Source of the DNA: Hyphomicrobium_A sp963817485
GTDB lineage: Bacteria; Pseudomonadota; Alphaproteobacteria; Rhizobiales; Hyphomicrobiaceae
Assembly (NCBI GenBank): GCA_963817485.1
Contig: CAWFOR010000025.1
Span: forward strand, 43,080 to 107,079
Length of the DNA stretch: 64,000 nucleotides
Reading direction: 5' to 3'
This document shows positions 16,516 through 25,541 of the stretch, in pieces. The position numbers and the translations under genes are program-made. The first letter of the stretch is position 1. Each line of letters begins with the position of its first letter. The notes below the pieces were generated by a model. The model searched no databases, was not told where the DNA came from, and saw nothing but the letters and a program-made list of their open reading frames with translations.

Positions 16516-18018
16516 ATGGTCCATGACCTCGTAGACAGTGCGTCCTACATGGCGCACGGCTACTGCCTCCTGTGGAAGCCGTGGCTCGTGGTGCTGCACG
16601 CCGGCTCCGACCTGCTGATTTTCCTCGCCTATTTTGCCATCCCCGCCGCCATCTGGATCTTCCTGCGCCAGCGCCAGGACCTCGAGCTGAAGCGGCTCGC
16701 CATCCTGTTTGCGGCCTTCATCTTCCTCTGCGGCCTCACGCACCTCGTGCAGATGGTGACGCTGTGGTGGCCGATCTACGAGACGCAAGGGGTGCTCAAG
16801 CTGGCGACCGCCATCGTGTCGGTCGCAACCGCCATCATGATCTTCCCGCTCATCCCGAAGGCGATCTCCATCCCGAGCCCGCGCGCCTTGCAGGCCGCCA
16901 ACGACGGGCTGCGACGCGAGATCGAGGCGCACGAGGATACGCTCCACCGGCTGCGCGAGACGCGCGACGCGCTCGAGCAGCACGTAGCCGAGCGCACGCG
17001 CGAGCTCGAGCATTCGAAGGCGCGGCTCGAGGCCCTGATCAGGGCATCCGCGCAGATCGTGTGGACGACAGCGGAGGACGGCTCGGTGGTGCAGGATTCG
17101 CCGAGCTGGCGCGCCTACACCGGCCAGACGTTCGACGAGTGGAAGGGCACCGGCTGGCTCAATGCCATCCATCCGGACGATCGCGCCAAGTCGCTCGCAG
17201 CCTGGCGCGGGGCGGTCGAGAACCGCGGCACCTATGACGTCGAATACCGCCTGCAGCATATCGACGGCAGCTACCGCTGGACGAGCGCACGCGGCGTACC
17301 GCTGCTCGACGCCGACGGCAACGTCGCCGAGTGGGTCGGCATGAACGTCGACATCGCCGAGCGCAAGAAGAGCGAGGAGCACGCCCAGCTCATCATGCGC
17401 GAGCTGTCGCACCGGACGAAGAACCTGCTCGCAGTCATCGCATCGCTCGCCCGGCGCACGCTCGACGGCAGCCGCGATCTGAGATCGCAGGCGGAAGATT
17501 TCGTCGAGCGCATCCACGGGCTCGCGCGCTCTCACGACCTGCTCGTGCGTGGCGAGTGGCGCGGCGTTTCTCTGGACGACCTCGTGCAGTCGCACCTGGA
17601 GCCGTTCGGGTTCGACGCGGAGCGCATCGCCGTCGCCGGTCCCGCGATCGAGATACGACCGGAAGCGGCGCAGAGCATCGGGCTCGCGCTGCACGAGCTC
17701 GCGACCAACGCCACGAAGCACGGCGCGCTCAAGACCGGAAACGGCAAGCTCTCCGTCAGCTGGAGGATAGAGCCGGAGGACGGCAAGCCGACGCTTACGC
17801 TCGAGTGGCTGGAGGACAGCGTCGTTGCCGGCGACAAGCCGCCGGTGTCGGGCTTCGGGCGGCTGATGCTCGAGAAGCTGGTCGGCGCAGCGGTCAACGG
17901 CCGCACCGAGTACGAGGTGGCGAGCCGCCGTGTCACCTGGAGGCTTGTTGCCCCGCTCGACGCCATGGTGCGACACGCGACCGGTCCCGATGCGGCGGCC
18001 GACGCGCGCAGCGCCTGA
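16516..18018 (+). CDS. Hybrid-membrane HWE histidine kinase with ethylene-receptor-like sensor domain and PAS
   Basis: 500 residues from the ATG at 16516, which follows GGAGG at 16505-16509. Residues about 25-120 form three membrane helices that match the ethylene-binding domain of plant ETR1: Asp32, Tyr39, Ile42-Pro43, Ile69, Cys72 and His76 stand at the same spacing as ETR1 Asp25, Tyr32, Ile35-Pro36, Ile62, Cys65 and His69, the last two being Cu(I) ligands. A coiled coil (about 140-175) and a PAS/PAC domain (about 180-295) follow. The HWE/HisKA_2 kinase region has ELSHRTKNLLAVIASLARRT and HELATNATKHGAL. No response regulator is adjacent. Ethylene or copper sensing is an inference from the residue pattern. 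Confidence 0.9.
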   Translation: MVHDLVDSASYMAHGYCLLWKPWLVVLHAGSDLLIFLAYFAIPAAIWIFLRQRQDLELKRLAILFAAFIFLCGLTHLVQMVTLWWPIYETQGVLKLATAIVSVATAIMIFPLIPKAISIPSPRALQAANDGLRREIEAHEDTLHRLRETRDALEQHVAERTRELEHSKARLEALIRASAQIVWTTAEDGSVVQDSPSWRAYTGQTFDEWKGTGWLNAIHPDDRAKSLAAWRGAVENRGTYDVEYRLQHIDGSYRWTSARGVPLLDADGNVAEWVGMNVDIAERKKSEEHAQLIMRELSHRTKNLLAVIASLARRTLDGSRDLRSQAEDFVERIHGLARSHDLLVRGEWRGVSLDDLVQSHLEPFGFDAERIAVAGPAIEIRPEAAQSIGLALHELATNATKHGALKTGNGKLSVSWRIEPEDGKPTLTLEWLEDSVVAGDKPPVSGFGRLMLEKLVGAAVNGRTEYEVASRRVTWRLVAPLDAMVRHATGPDAAADARSA

Positions 18019-18100
18019 GCAAAACGAAGTCCCCTCCTCCCGATCGCGGCCGCGAAAGGGAGAAGGGGTGGCCGTGCGGAAATGATTGCGCCGAGGGGCG

Positions 18101-18577
18101 CTACTTCGACGTTTGCGCCGTTTCCTTCATGGGCGGCTTGCAGGGGCGCGCCAGGATCTCGCAGCGATAGGTGACCTGGCCGACCACCTCGCCGATGGAG
18201 ACTCGCCCGCAGCGGCTCTCGAAGTCTTTGGCGTTGGTCATGTCGATGAAGCTCTCGCCGTGGTCGTAGCGCACGCGCTCCATCCAATCCTTCTTGGCAG
18301 CTTCCAGCGCGCCTTCGGTGCCGATCCACTGCGTGCCGAGCCCGCGCACCTTGTCGAGGCAGGCCCAGCCGCGCTCATCACGCTCGGCTCTGCGGTCGCG
18401 GTCACGATCGCGGTCTTTGTCCGCCTCGATGTTCACGTGCCGGTAGTAGTGGCGCACGTGGCGCGCCTGCGCGCGGCGCGCTTTCGACGGGTTGGAGCCG
18501 AGGTCCCAGTCCCAGTCGGTTGCGAACGCGGGAACGGCGAGCAGCAGTGTGAACGCCAGCGCCAAGTATCTGATCAT
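18101..18577 (-). CDS. Secreted basic protein with Asp/Arg repeat, unknown function
   Basis: 158 residues. Signal peptide MIRYLALAFTLLLAVPAFA, then a Trp/Asp start (TDWDWDLGSNP), a charged DKDRDRDRDRRAERDERG run around residues 53-70 and a C-terminal half with four Cys, two in VTYRCEILARPCKPP. A GGAGAC ribosome site precedes the ATG at 18577. The cysteines suggest a periplasmic fold with disulfides. I do not recognise the family. It is isolated from its neighbours, with the kinase convergent on one side and 255 bp of non-coding sequence on the other. Confidence 0.65.
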   Translation of the reverse strand: MIRYLALAFTLLLAVPAFATDWDWDLGSNPSKARRAQARHVRHYYRHVNIEADKDRDRDRDRRAERDERGWACLDKVRGLGTQWIGTEGALEAAKKDWMERVRYDHGESFIDMTNAKDFESRCGRVSIGEVVGQVTYRCEILARPCKPPMKETAQTSK

Positions 18578-18832
18578 CGTTGTCGTCTCCCCGGGGACAG
18601 CCCCGCCCAATTCTTTCGCTTCTTAACGATCAGAGAGCGCTCGCCGGTTGCCTCCGGTGCAAGCGCAACACGGTGCCGATAGTGTCGGATTCGCGGCAAG
18701 GCTTTGCTGTGCTTTTGCGCACTTCCCCCGGTTTCCACAGGGGAGTTGGGTTATCCACAGGGGGCGCCCAGCCGAAACCCCTGGCTCGAGAAAATCCGGC
18801 CAAGGCTCCCCTCTAGTCGCAAGAAACACGCG

Positions 18833-19786
18833 CTATCTCACCACCCGCCCCAGCCGCCACATCTCCTCCTGCACGCGGATGTCGGCCAGCATGCGGTCCA
18901 ATAGGAGGCACGTGCGCTTGAACAGCTCCGAGCCGCGGCGATAGTCCGCCGGCGCGAAGAAATCGCAGCGCCCGGCCTTGAACAGCTCCACGCACTTCTT
19001 GCGCGCCTTGCCCGGCGGGTGCACCGCGACCGCGTGCCCGCCATTTTTCCGCATCACCGCCATGGACGGCACGTCGGTGTCGCCGTCGCCGAAATAGATC
19101 ATGTTGGCGAAGGGAATGGGGCGCGCGGCCTCGTCCATGTGCTCGTTGATGCCAACGCGCAGGTCTTCGATGCCCTTGTTGATGCGGAACAGGTACTGCG
19201 TCTTGCCCGTGTCGGTGATGACGCGCTTGGGGAACGGCAATTCGTACGCCTCGAACCAGAACTCGGAGGCGAACACGTTGTGGAAGCGCTTGTAGATGCG
19301 CGTGCCCTCGATGATCTCGGTGAGGCCCGCGGAGACGATGTAGTGGCGCAGCGCGATGCCTTGCGTTTCCGCCCTGAGCTTCACGTATTTCTCGATCTCG
19401 CCGAACCAGTCCTCGACGCCGGCGTAGAGCTCGACGTGCTTGCCTTGCGCCACGAGATCGGCGCGGTCGATGCGCACGCCCTTCGCTTTCGCCTTCTTGT
19501 AGAGGAGGCGCATGTAGGTGATGAGGCCGTCGGCACCTTCGCGGCGAGCGAGCTCGTTCGATTCCTTCCAGAACGCGGCGGCGTCCTCGCCGATCTGCGG
19601 CAGGAAGGCGTAGTCCTGCATGGGACGCGGCGACAGCGTGCCGTCGAAGTCGTAGACGAGCGCGATGGTCTTTTTGTCGAAGCTCGCCTTCGAGGATCGC
19701 TTCGAGGACGCCTTTGACTGCTTTTGGCCGCGCGGGGTCGCCGGCTCCGCGCCGCTCTCGTTATCCTCGCCGATGCGTTCGGACAT
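18833..19786 (-). CDS. HAD-superfamily phosphatase
   Basis: 317 residues. After a Ser/Lys-rich, probably flexible N-terminus (1-40) the HAD motif I is ALVYDFDGTLSPRP, with motif II in RHYIVSAGLTEII and motif IV in MIYFGDGDTDVPSM. A long cap insertion (about 60-160) resembles type C1 caps of phosphoserine-phosphatase-like enzymes. The nucleophile Asp and general acid Asp are intact. The substrate is unknown. It is a single gene on the minus strand. Confidence 0.82.
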   Translation of the reverse strand: MSERIGEDNESGAEPATPRGQKQSKASSKRSSKASFDKKTIALVYDFDGTLSPRPMQDYAFLPQIGEDAAAFWKESNELARREGADGLITYMRLLYKKAKAKGVRIDRADLVAQGKHVELYAGVEDWFGEIEKYVKLRAETQGIALRHYIVSAGLTEIIEGTRIYKRFHNVFASEFWFEAYELPFPKRVITDTGKTQYLFRINKGIEDLRVGINEHMDEAARPIPFANMIYFGDGDTDVPSMAVMRKNGGHAVAVHPPGKARKKCVELFKAGRCDFFAPADYRRGSELFKRTCLLLDRMLADIRVQEEMWRLGRVVR

Positions 19787-19873
19787 GCGCGCCTCCGGGC
19801 CGGCCTCTGGGCTCGACTTGCACCGGCACCATGGCCCGATTCGGGGGGCGGGTTGAAGGCGGTGGGAAGCGGC

Positions 19874-20587
19874 TTAGGCCGGAGCGATGCCGTCGAGCCA
19901 GCGGAGGAACGCTTGCGCGCCCGCCGCGGCGACGGCCGGCCCTTGCTGCGCGATCTCGGCCCGGAGCGCGCGCACGTCGAGGCCCGATTGCGCGATCTCG
20001 CCCGTGTGCCCGATGAGCCAGCGCTCGAGACGCTGCGGCTCGGCTTCCACGTGAAACTGCAGCGCCAGCACGTTCGGCCCCAGGCTGAACGCCTGGTTCT
20101 GCGTGATCGGCGTCGAAGCGAGACGCGTGGCGCCGGCCGGCAGATCGAACGTGTCGCCGTGCCAGTGCAGCACGTTGTAGGCGGCAGGCTTCAACTCGCC
20201 GAGGCAGGAGGCTTCGCCATCGCGCGTGAGCGTCAGCGGCGAGAACCCGATCTCCTTCTGTGTGCCCGGATAGACGCGCGCGCCTGCGGCCCTGGCGATG
20301 AGCTGGGCGCCGAGGCAGATGCCGAGCGTGGGCGCGCCGGCGCGCAGCCGCCGCTCGATCAGCGCGATCTCTTCGCCGAGAAAGGGATAGAGCGGCTCGT
20401 CGTAGACGCCGATCGGGCCGCCGAGCACGACGAGCAGGTCGGGCGCATCACGCTCGATGGCGCCGAGGTCGTCCACGCCGGCGTCGAAGTAGCGCGCCGA
20501 AATTCCGCGCGCGGCGAGCACCGGGGCAAGGACGCCCAGATCCTCGAAGGCGACGTGGCGGATAACCGCGGCCGTGCTCAGTGGCAT
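19874..20587 (-). CDS. Class I glutamine amidotransferase-like protein
   Basis: 237 residues with the triad of class I amidotransferases: Cys in LGICLGAQLIARAAG, His in LQFHVEAEP and Glu two residues later. The oxyanion region is VVLGGPIGVYDE. This resembles the stand-alone GuaA-N-like proteins (YfeJ/PuuD-type), which hydrolyse Gln or gamma-glutamyl compounds. Its start overlaps the end of the redoxin gene by 10 bases on the same strand, so the two are probably co-expressed. The substrate is not predictable. Confidence 0.82.
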   Translation of the reverse strand: MPLSTAAVIRHVAFEDLGVLAPVLAARGISARYFDAGVDDLGAIERDAPDLLVVLGGPIGVYDEPLYPFLGEEIALIERRLRAGAPTLGICLGAQLIARAAGARVYPGTQKEIGFSPLTLTRDGEASCLGELKPAAYNVLHWHGDTFDLPAGATRLASTPITQNQAFSLGPNVLALQFHVEAEPQRLERWLIGHTGEIAQSGLDVRALRAEIAQQGPAVAAAGAQAFLRWLDGIAPA

Positions 20588-21336
20588 CCGCACCCCGGAT
20601 CGCCGCAGCCGCCCTTCTCGCCCTTTTTGCCTTCAGTGGCTTGCGCGGCCTTCTCGGGGTGATCGTGGTCGTGGCCATGTTCGTGGCTGTGTCCGCCGCA
20701 GCAGCCGCCTTCATGGTCGTGCACATGATCGTGATCGTGTGCGTGGTGGCCGCCGCAGCATTCGCCATCGTGATGATGGTGGTGGTGGTGGTCCTCGGGA
20801 TCGACGAGGGACTCCGCAAGCCGCTGCTCGATGGCGATCGACGCCTCGCGCGGGGCCTTCGCGTCCTCGATGGCGAGCGCCATGATCTCGGCGCCGAGCC
20901 GCACATCGTCGACGGCGCCGAGGTAGTGGCGGCGCAGGCGGCCCTGGCGATCGAAGAGCAGCAGCGTCGGCGTGCCCTGCATGCCGTAGGCCTCCATCGT
21001 CAGCGGCAGCTCGGTGCCGTTCGGCTTGTCGACGGCAACGGGAAAGTCGATGTGCTCCTGCTTGAGGAAGGCCTCGAGCAGCTCCGGCGTCATGTCCTTG
21101 TGGCTCTCAAACACCGTGTGCAGGCCGATGACCGCGACCTGCTCATCGTTGAAAGCGCGCGCGAGGCGCTGCGCCTGCGGCAGCGAATGGCGCAGCGAGC
21201 CGGGGCACTGTATCTGGAAGGCGAGAAGCGCCACGACGCGGCCCTTGAGCTTCGCAAGCGTGAGCGGCTCGGTGTTGAACCACTGCGCGACCTTGAGCTC
21301 GGGCGGGTTCTCGGGATTGAAGGCGGTGGCGTCCAT
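20578..21336 (-). CDS. Redoxin-domain protein with His/Cys-rich metal-binding tail
   Basis: 252 residues. Positions about 10-165 form a thioredoxin-like/AhpC-TSA fold (VAQWFNTEPLTLAKLKGR, LLAFQIQCPGSLRHS, MQGTPTLLLFDRQG). The active-site region has a single Cys in QCPGS, not CxxC, so it is not a classical disulfide reductase. The C-terminal 60 residues carry a run of seven His and repeated GGHxHDHDH and CCGGH units plus GCGDPGCGCH, clearly suited to bind several metal ions (Zn, Ni, Cu or Co). The ATG at 21334-21336 has AAAGGA before it. The upstream transferase frame runs into this gene without a stop. Confidence 0.82.
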   Translation of the reverse strand: MDATAFNPENPPELKVAQWFNTEPLTLAKLKGRVVALLAFQIQCPGSLRHSLPQAQRLARAFNDEQVAVIGLHTVFESHKDMTPELLEAFLKQEHIDFPVAVDKPNGTELPLTMEAYGMQGTPTLLLFDRQGRLRRHYLGAVDDVRLGAEIMALAIEDAKAPREASIAIEQRLAESLVDPEDHHHHHHHDGECCGGHHAHDHDHVHDHEGGCCGGHSHEHGHDHDHPEKAAQATEGKKGEKGGCGDPGCGCH

Positions 21337-23212
21337 GGCGGCGTTCCTTTGCGGCGGCGACCGGCGTTGCTCCGACATAGCCAGTCCGCGTCCGCACCAC
21401 AAGGTTTGCAGAGCGTAAATCGGCGCAAAATCTAGCGGCAGCGGGAGGCGCCAGCGCCCTCGGCGGGCGGCCGGCAGCGGCGTCGTGCAGGCAAAGCGCG
21501 GCTCGACGTGGCAGCCGGGGTCCGCCGCCTGCGGGCCCGTCAAATAGATCGAGAACGAGAGCGGGCAGCCGCGCATCGTATTGAGCGCGGTGACGCAGCC
21601 GGCGCGCTCGGGCGGCTTGGCGTTGTGCTGAGCCAGCGCCAGGGCAAGCTCGGGGGCCCAGCGGTCCTCGACGACGGCGATGCCGGGCTCGCGCGCAGCC
21701 ATGCGCTTGGCGATCGCGCCCACGTCGCCATCGCTGTCGCGGCCGAGCAGGAACACGCTGCTCGGCTCGCGGAAACCGAGCAAGCTCACGGGGCCGTTCG
21801 CGCAACGGCGCAACGGCTCGATGGCTTCCGCGATGCGCCGCGCGGGCCAGATCTGCTCGACGTGCGGAAGCGCCACGCCGAACGTGTAGGCGAGGAGCAG
21901 GGCGAAGCCGGCGACGCTCGAAGCCAGCCAAAGTGCGGCCAGGTTCTCGGTCGCAGCGCGCGCGGCGAGCGTGAGCAGGCCCACGACGAGGGCGGCGCCC
22001 AGGACGATCGGCACGCTCGGCGGCACGCCGGCGTAGGTCAAACCGCCCGCGAACAGCGCCATCATGCCCACGAGCACGGCCGACGCTGGCGGCCGCAGCA
22101 TCAGCTTCGGCAGCTCGAGCCGGCCGTTGCGTTCCAGCGTGAGCGCCACGGCTGCGGCCGCGGCCGGAAACATTGCCTGGACGGTGTAGAGCGCCGGCTT
22201 GCTGGAGAGCAGCTCGAGATAGGCGAGATAGCCGATGATCCAGGCGAGCAGGAACCGCTGCAGTGCCGCCGCGCGGTTCGTCCACAGATCGCGCAGCGCC
22301 GGCACGAGCAGCAGCGCGCCCGGCAGGAAGCCCAGGATGAAGCCGAGCGTGAAGGTCAGCGGCGCAGCCTTCCATTTCATGTCCTGTGCACCGCCGAGTG
22401 CGCGCAGCGTCTCCGGGAAGGTGAGCGAGCTGAACGGCACGCCGTCGAAGTGGGCGCGCACGAGCAGCCACGGCGCGGCGATGGCGAGCATCAGCGGCAC
22501 GCCGACCGCCGGGCGCGTGCGCTTCAGCCAGCTCAAATCGCGGTCGAAGACGTAGAGCGCGGCAACGGTCGCGAGCGACAGGATCGGAACCGCGAGCGCG
22601 TTGAGCAGGATGCCGAAGCCCTGCGCGGCCCAGAACAGCAGCGCGAGCCGCGTGTCCTCCTCGCCCTCGCGCGCGCAGTAGAGCCGCAGCAGCGTCAGTT
22701 GCGCCACGACGATCGCAAGCAGCAGACGGCCCCTCGGGGATAGAGAGCTGCGCCTGCAGCGCCACGATCGGCGTCACCGCGAACAGCGCGGCGGCAATCA
22801 GCGACCCGCGTGCGCCGAGCAGCGGCCGCAGCAGCCACCAGACCGCGAGCACGGCGAGCACGCCGCCGAGCAGCGACGGCAGCCGGTAGGTCGCGATCGC
22901 GCTCCATGCCGAGGGTCCGAGCAGCGCGCCCGACGCCATCTGCAGCCAGTAGATGCCGATGGGACGGAAGGGAAAGCGCTCGTCGAGGAAGCGCGCGTCC
23001 AGCAGGTCGCCGCGCTCGAGCATGCCGCGCGTGCTCTGCGCATAGACGATCTCGGTGCGGTCGACGGGGGGCAGCGCGATGAGGCCCGGCAGGTAGGCAA
23101 CGAGCGCCAGCGCCACGAGCGCAGCCGCCGCAAGGCGCGGCCGCGCCGCGATCTCGTCGAGGGCGCGCGCGCAATTCGCTTGGAGCCGGGAAAGCCTGGA
23201 TTGCGTGAGCAT
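21337..23212 (-). CDS. ArnT-like membrane glycosyltransferase (GT39/83 type), frameshifted near 22730
   Basis: About 600 residues with many membrane helices. The first luminal loop carries LPPVDRTEIVYAQSTRGMLE, where this family has its catalytic acidic motif, followed by FPFRPIGIYWLQMASGALLG. The frame shifts by one base near 22730: ALQAQLSIPEG ends in one frame and LLLAIVVAQLTLLRLYCARE continues in the other. Such enzymes move sugars from polyprenyl phosphates to lipid A or proteins in the periplasm. Start at 23212 (ATG; another ATG directly before). No in-frame stop separates it from the redoxin gene, so the exact end is uncertain. Confidence 0.78.
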
Positions 23213-23314
23213 CATCGCTGAGTTCGTCACAGGGCTTCGCGGCCACGGGCTTGACACTGATAGCGCAGTTAAGCGATTGCGCAAGCTGGCGCGGGGTCAT
23301 CGGAGACGCGGGAT

Positions 23315-23908
23315 ATGTCGGAAGGGGCCAACGGGGCACGGCCGGGCAATCGCGCGGATGCGCGCGCGCGGCTGATCGAGATCATCAAGACGCGCTCGTT
23401 CCAGTCGGGGCGCGAGGTGAAGCTCGCCTCGGGCCGCACCTCCACCTACTACTTCAACATGAAGCCGACGATGCTCGACGCGGAGGGCTCGCACCTCATC
23501 GCCACGCTCATCCTCGATGCGATCGAGGGCCTCGACGCGGACCTGATCGGCGGTCTCGAGATGGGCGCGGTGCCGCTCGCCTCTGCCGTTGCCGCAGTGA
23601 GCCATACGGGCGCGCGGCCGATCAACGCCTTCTTCGTGCGCAAGCAGGCGAAGGAGCACGGGACCAAGAGCCTGATCGAGGGGCTGCCTAACGGCGACAG
23701 CCTGAAGGGCAAGCGTGTCGTCGTGGTGGAAGATGTGACGACGACGGGGGGCTCGGCCATCAAGGCGGCGGAAGCGGTGCGCAGCGAGGGCGCCGAGGTT
23801 GTCGGCGTCGTCACCGTCATCGACCGGCAGGAAGGCGCGGGCGAGGCCTTCGCTGCGGCGAAGCTGAAGCTGACACCGATCCTTACGCTCGCCGATTTCA
23901 AGGATTAG
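23315..23908 (+). CDS. pyrE: Orotate phosphoribosyltransferase
   Basis: 197 residues. N-terminal FQSGREVKLASGRTSTYYFN, the substrate loop (RKQAKEHGTKSLIEG) and the PRPP-binding motif VVVVEDVTTTGGSAIKAAE are all intact. It makes OMP from orotate and PRPP in pyrimidine synthesis, in the cytoplasm. The gene overlaps the 3' end of the convergent HugZ-like gene by 11 bp. The region before it (23213-23314) is shared with the divergent glycosyltransferase. Confidence 0.96.
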   Translation: MSEGANGARPGNRADARARLIEIIKTRSFQSGREVKLASGRTSTYYFNMKPTMLDAEGSHLIATLILDAIEGLDADLIGGLEMGAVPLASAVAAVSHTGARPINAFFVRKQAKEHGTKSLIEGLPNGDSLKGKRVVVVEDVTTTGGSAIKAAEAVRSEGAEVVGVVTVIDRQEGAGEAFAAAKLKLTPILTLADFKD

Positions 23909-24680
23909 GCGGTGGCAAACCGGCGATCCCGATTGCGCGCGCGACACCGACGAGGCGCACGAGCTCCTGGCGCGCCGCATCGGCACTCGTGACGCGCACG
24001 GTGAAAGGCAGCCGCAGCCCGCGTGCACCGAGCACCAGATCGCAGCCTTCCGGGTCAACGCTCGTCATGCGCCACGCACCGGGGCCTGCGTTGAACAGTC
24101 GCGTCGCGTAGAGCTCGATCGCGTCGGCGTGGTCCTCGTTCATGTGCGCCACGATGCCGGACTCGGCCTCGACGAGCCCTTCGGCGCCGGCGAGCGGCAC
24201 CAGGAGATCGCTCGGGCGGAGATCGACGATGCGGCCGAAGCCGCCGATGAAATGCGCGCTCTCGAGCTGCAGTGCGTAGAATGCGAAATCGGGAAAATCG
24301 GCGTAGCCCGTCGCGCTCGGATGGCGCGCGAGGAAACGCGCGCGCGCCGTCGGGCTCGTCGTTTGCCGCATCGACCCGATCAGCGTGACGCGTGCACCCG
24401 CCATCGGATCGGCCTCGGTCCCGGTGCCGTCGATGAGCAGGCTCGCGCGCGAATCGGCGCCTATGTTCTGCGTGTGCAGCGCGAGGCGCGAAATCAGGAC
24501 GAGCGGCGTGCCGTCGCTGTCGGTTGCAGTGAGCACCAGCGAGGCGTAAGGGTGGCCTGAGCCCTTGCTGAGCGTGGCCAGCGAGGCCTTCAGCGCGCCC
24601 CTCAACAGCGATCTTGCCGCCGCGGCGGTTTCCTTAACCTGCGAAAAAATAGCGCGTTTCCCGTCGTCTTCGTCGTCCAT
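23898..24680 (-). CDS. HugZ-like flavin/heme-binding protein (pyridoxamine-oxidase fold plus DUF2470)
   Basis: 260 residues from ATG 24678-24680 (MDDEDDGKRAIF). The N-terminal split-barrel domain has ASLATLSKGSGHPYASLVL and LHTQNIGADSRASLLID; the C-terminal DUF2470-type domain has IVAHMNEDHADAIELYATRL. This two-domain layout is that of HugZ/HutZ proteins, some of which bind or degrade heme. Divergent from chvI across 136 bp. Heme degradation is plausible but cannot be confirmed here. Confidence 0.82.
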   Translation of the reverse strand: MDDEDDGKRAIFSQVKETAAAARSLLRGALKASLATLSKGSGHPYASLVLTATDSDGTPLVLISRLALHTQNIGADSRASLLIDGTGTEADPMAGARVTLIGSMRQTTSPTARARFLARHPSATGYADFPDFAFYALQLESAHFIGGFGRIVDLRPSDLLVPLAGAEGLVEAESGIVAHMNEDHADAIELYATRLFNAGPGAWRMTSVDPEGCDLVLGARGLRLPFTVRVTSADAARQELVRLVGVARAIGIAGLPPPNP

Positions 24681-24816
24681 GCCGGTTTGTGCGCTCCCAG
24701 TGCTCGCCTTATTCAGATAAGGTTCAGACAGAAAACATGAAATTGGCCTCGCCACAATTGATACACCTTGAAGCCATAAAGCGCGGTGGGCTGTCTTACT
24801 GCCGCAGGGTCAGGAC

Positions 24817-25527
24817 ATGATGAAGGAAAAGAGCACGATCGCGCTGGTCGACGACGAGCGCAACATCCTTACCTCGCTGCGCATGGCGCTCGAGGCCGAG
24901 GGATACAAGGTCCGAACCTACAATGACGGCGCCTCGGCCCTCGAAGCCCTGTCTGAGGACCCCGCCGATCTCGGCATCTTCGACATCAAGATGCCGCGCA
25001 TGGACGGAATGGAGCTGCTGCGCCGCGTGCGCCAGCAGTCGGATATGCCGGTAATCTTCCTAACCTCCAAGGACGAGGAGATCGACGAGCTGTTCGGCCT
25101 CAAGATGGGCGCCGACGACTACGTGTCGAAGCCCTTCTCGCAGCGGCTCGTGGTCGAGCGCGTCAAGGCCGTGCTCCGCCGCTTCCAGCCCAAGGACGGC
25201 CAGCCGACCGAGGAGGAGGCCGCGCGCGTGCTCGAGCGCGGCAAGCTCAAGCTCGATCCGGAGCGCCACACCTGCCACTGGGACAACCGACCGGTGACGC
25301 TCACGGTGACGGAGTTCCTTATCCTGCAGGCGCTCGCCTCGCGGCCCGGCGTGGTCAAGACGCGCGACGCGCTCATGGACGCCGCCTACGACGACCAGGT
25401 CTACGTCGACGACCGCACCATCGACAGCCACATCAAGCGGCTGCGCAAGAAGTTCAAGCAGGTCGACGACGACTTCGACGTGATTGAAACGCTCTACGGC
25501 GTGGGATACCGCTTCAAGGAAGCTTGA
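24817..25527 (+). CDS. chvI: ChvI response regulator (OmpR family)
   Basis: 236 residues. Receiver domain: ALVDDERNILTSLRMALEAE, phospho-acceptor Asp in IFDIKMPRMDG, Lys in YVSKPFSQR. C-terminal winged helix with VTLTVTEFLILQALASRPG and the recognition helix YVDDRTIDSHIKRLRKKF, ending LYGVGYRF. The match to ChvI of Hyphomicrobiales is strong, as is the gene order chvI-chvG-hprK-EIIA-HPr. ChvI controls envelope, acid and host-interaction genes in related bacteria. The kinase starts 14 bp downstream. Confidence 0.95.
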   Translation: MMKEKSTIALVDDERNILTSLRMALEAEGYKVRTYNDGASALEALSEDPADLGIFDIKMPRMDGMELLRRVRQQSDMPVIFLTSKDEEIDELFGLKMGADDYVSKPFSQRLVVERVKAVLRRFQPKDGQPTEEEAARVLERGKLKLDPERHTCHWDNRPVTLTVTEFLILQALASRPGVVKTRDALMDAAYDDQVYVDDRTIDSHIKRLRKKFKQVDDDFDVIETLYGVGYRFKEA

Positions 25528-25541
25528 GGCGTGGAGGGACG

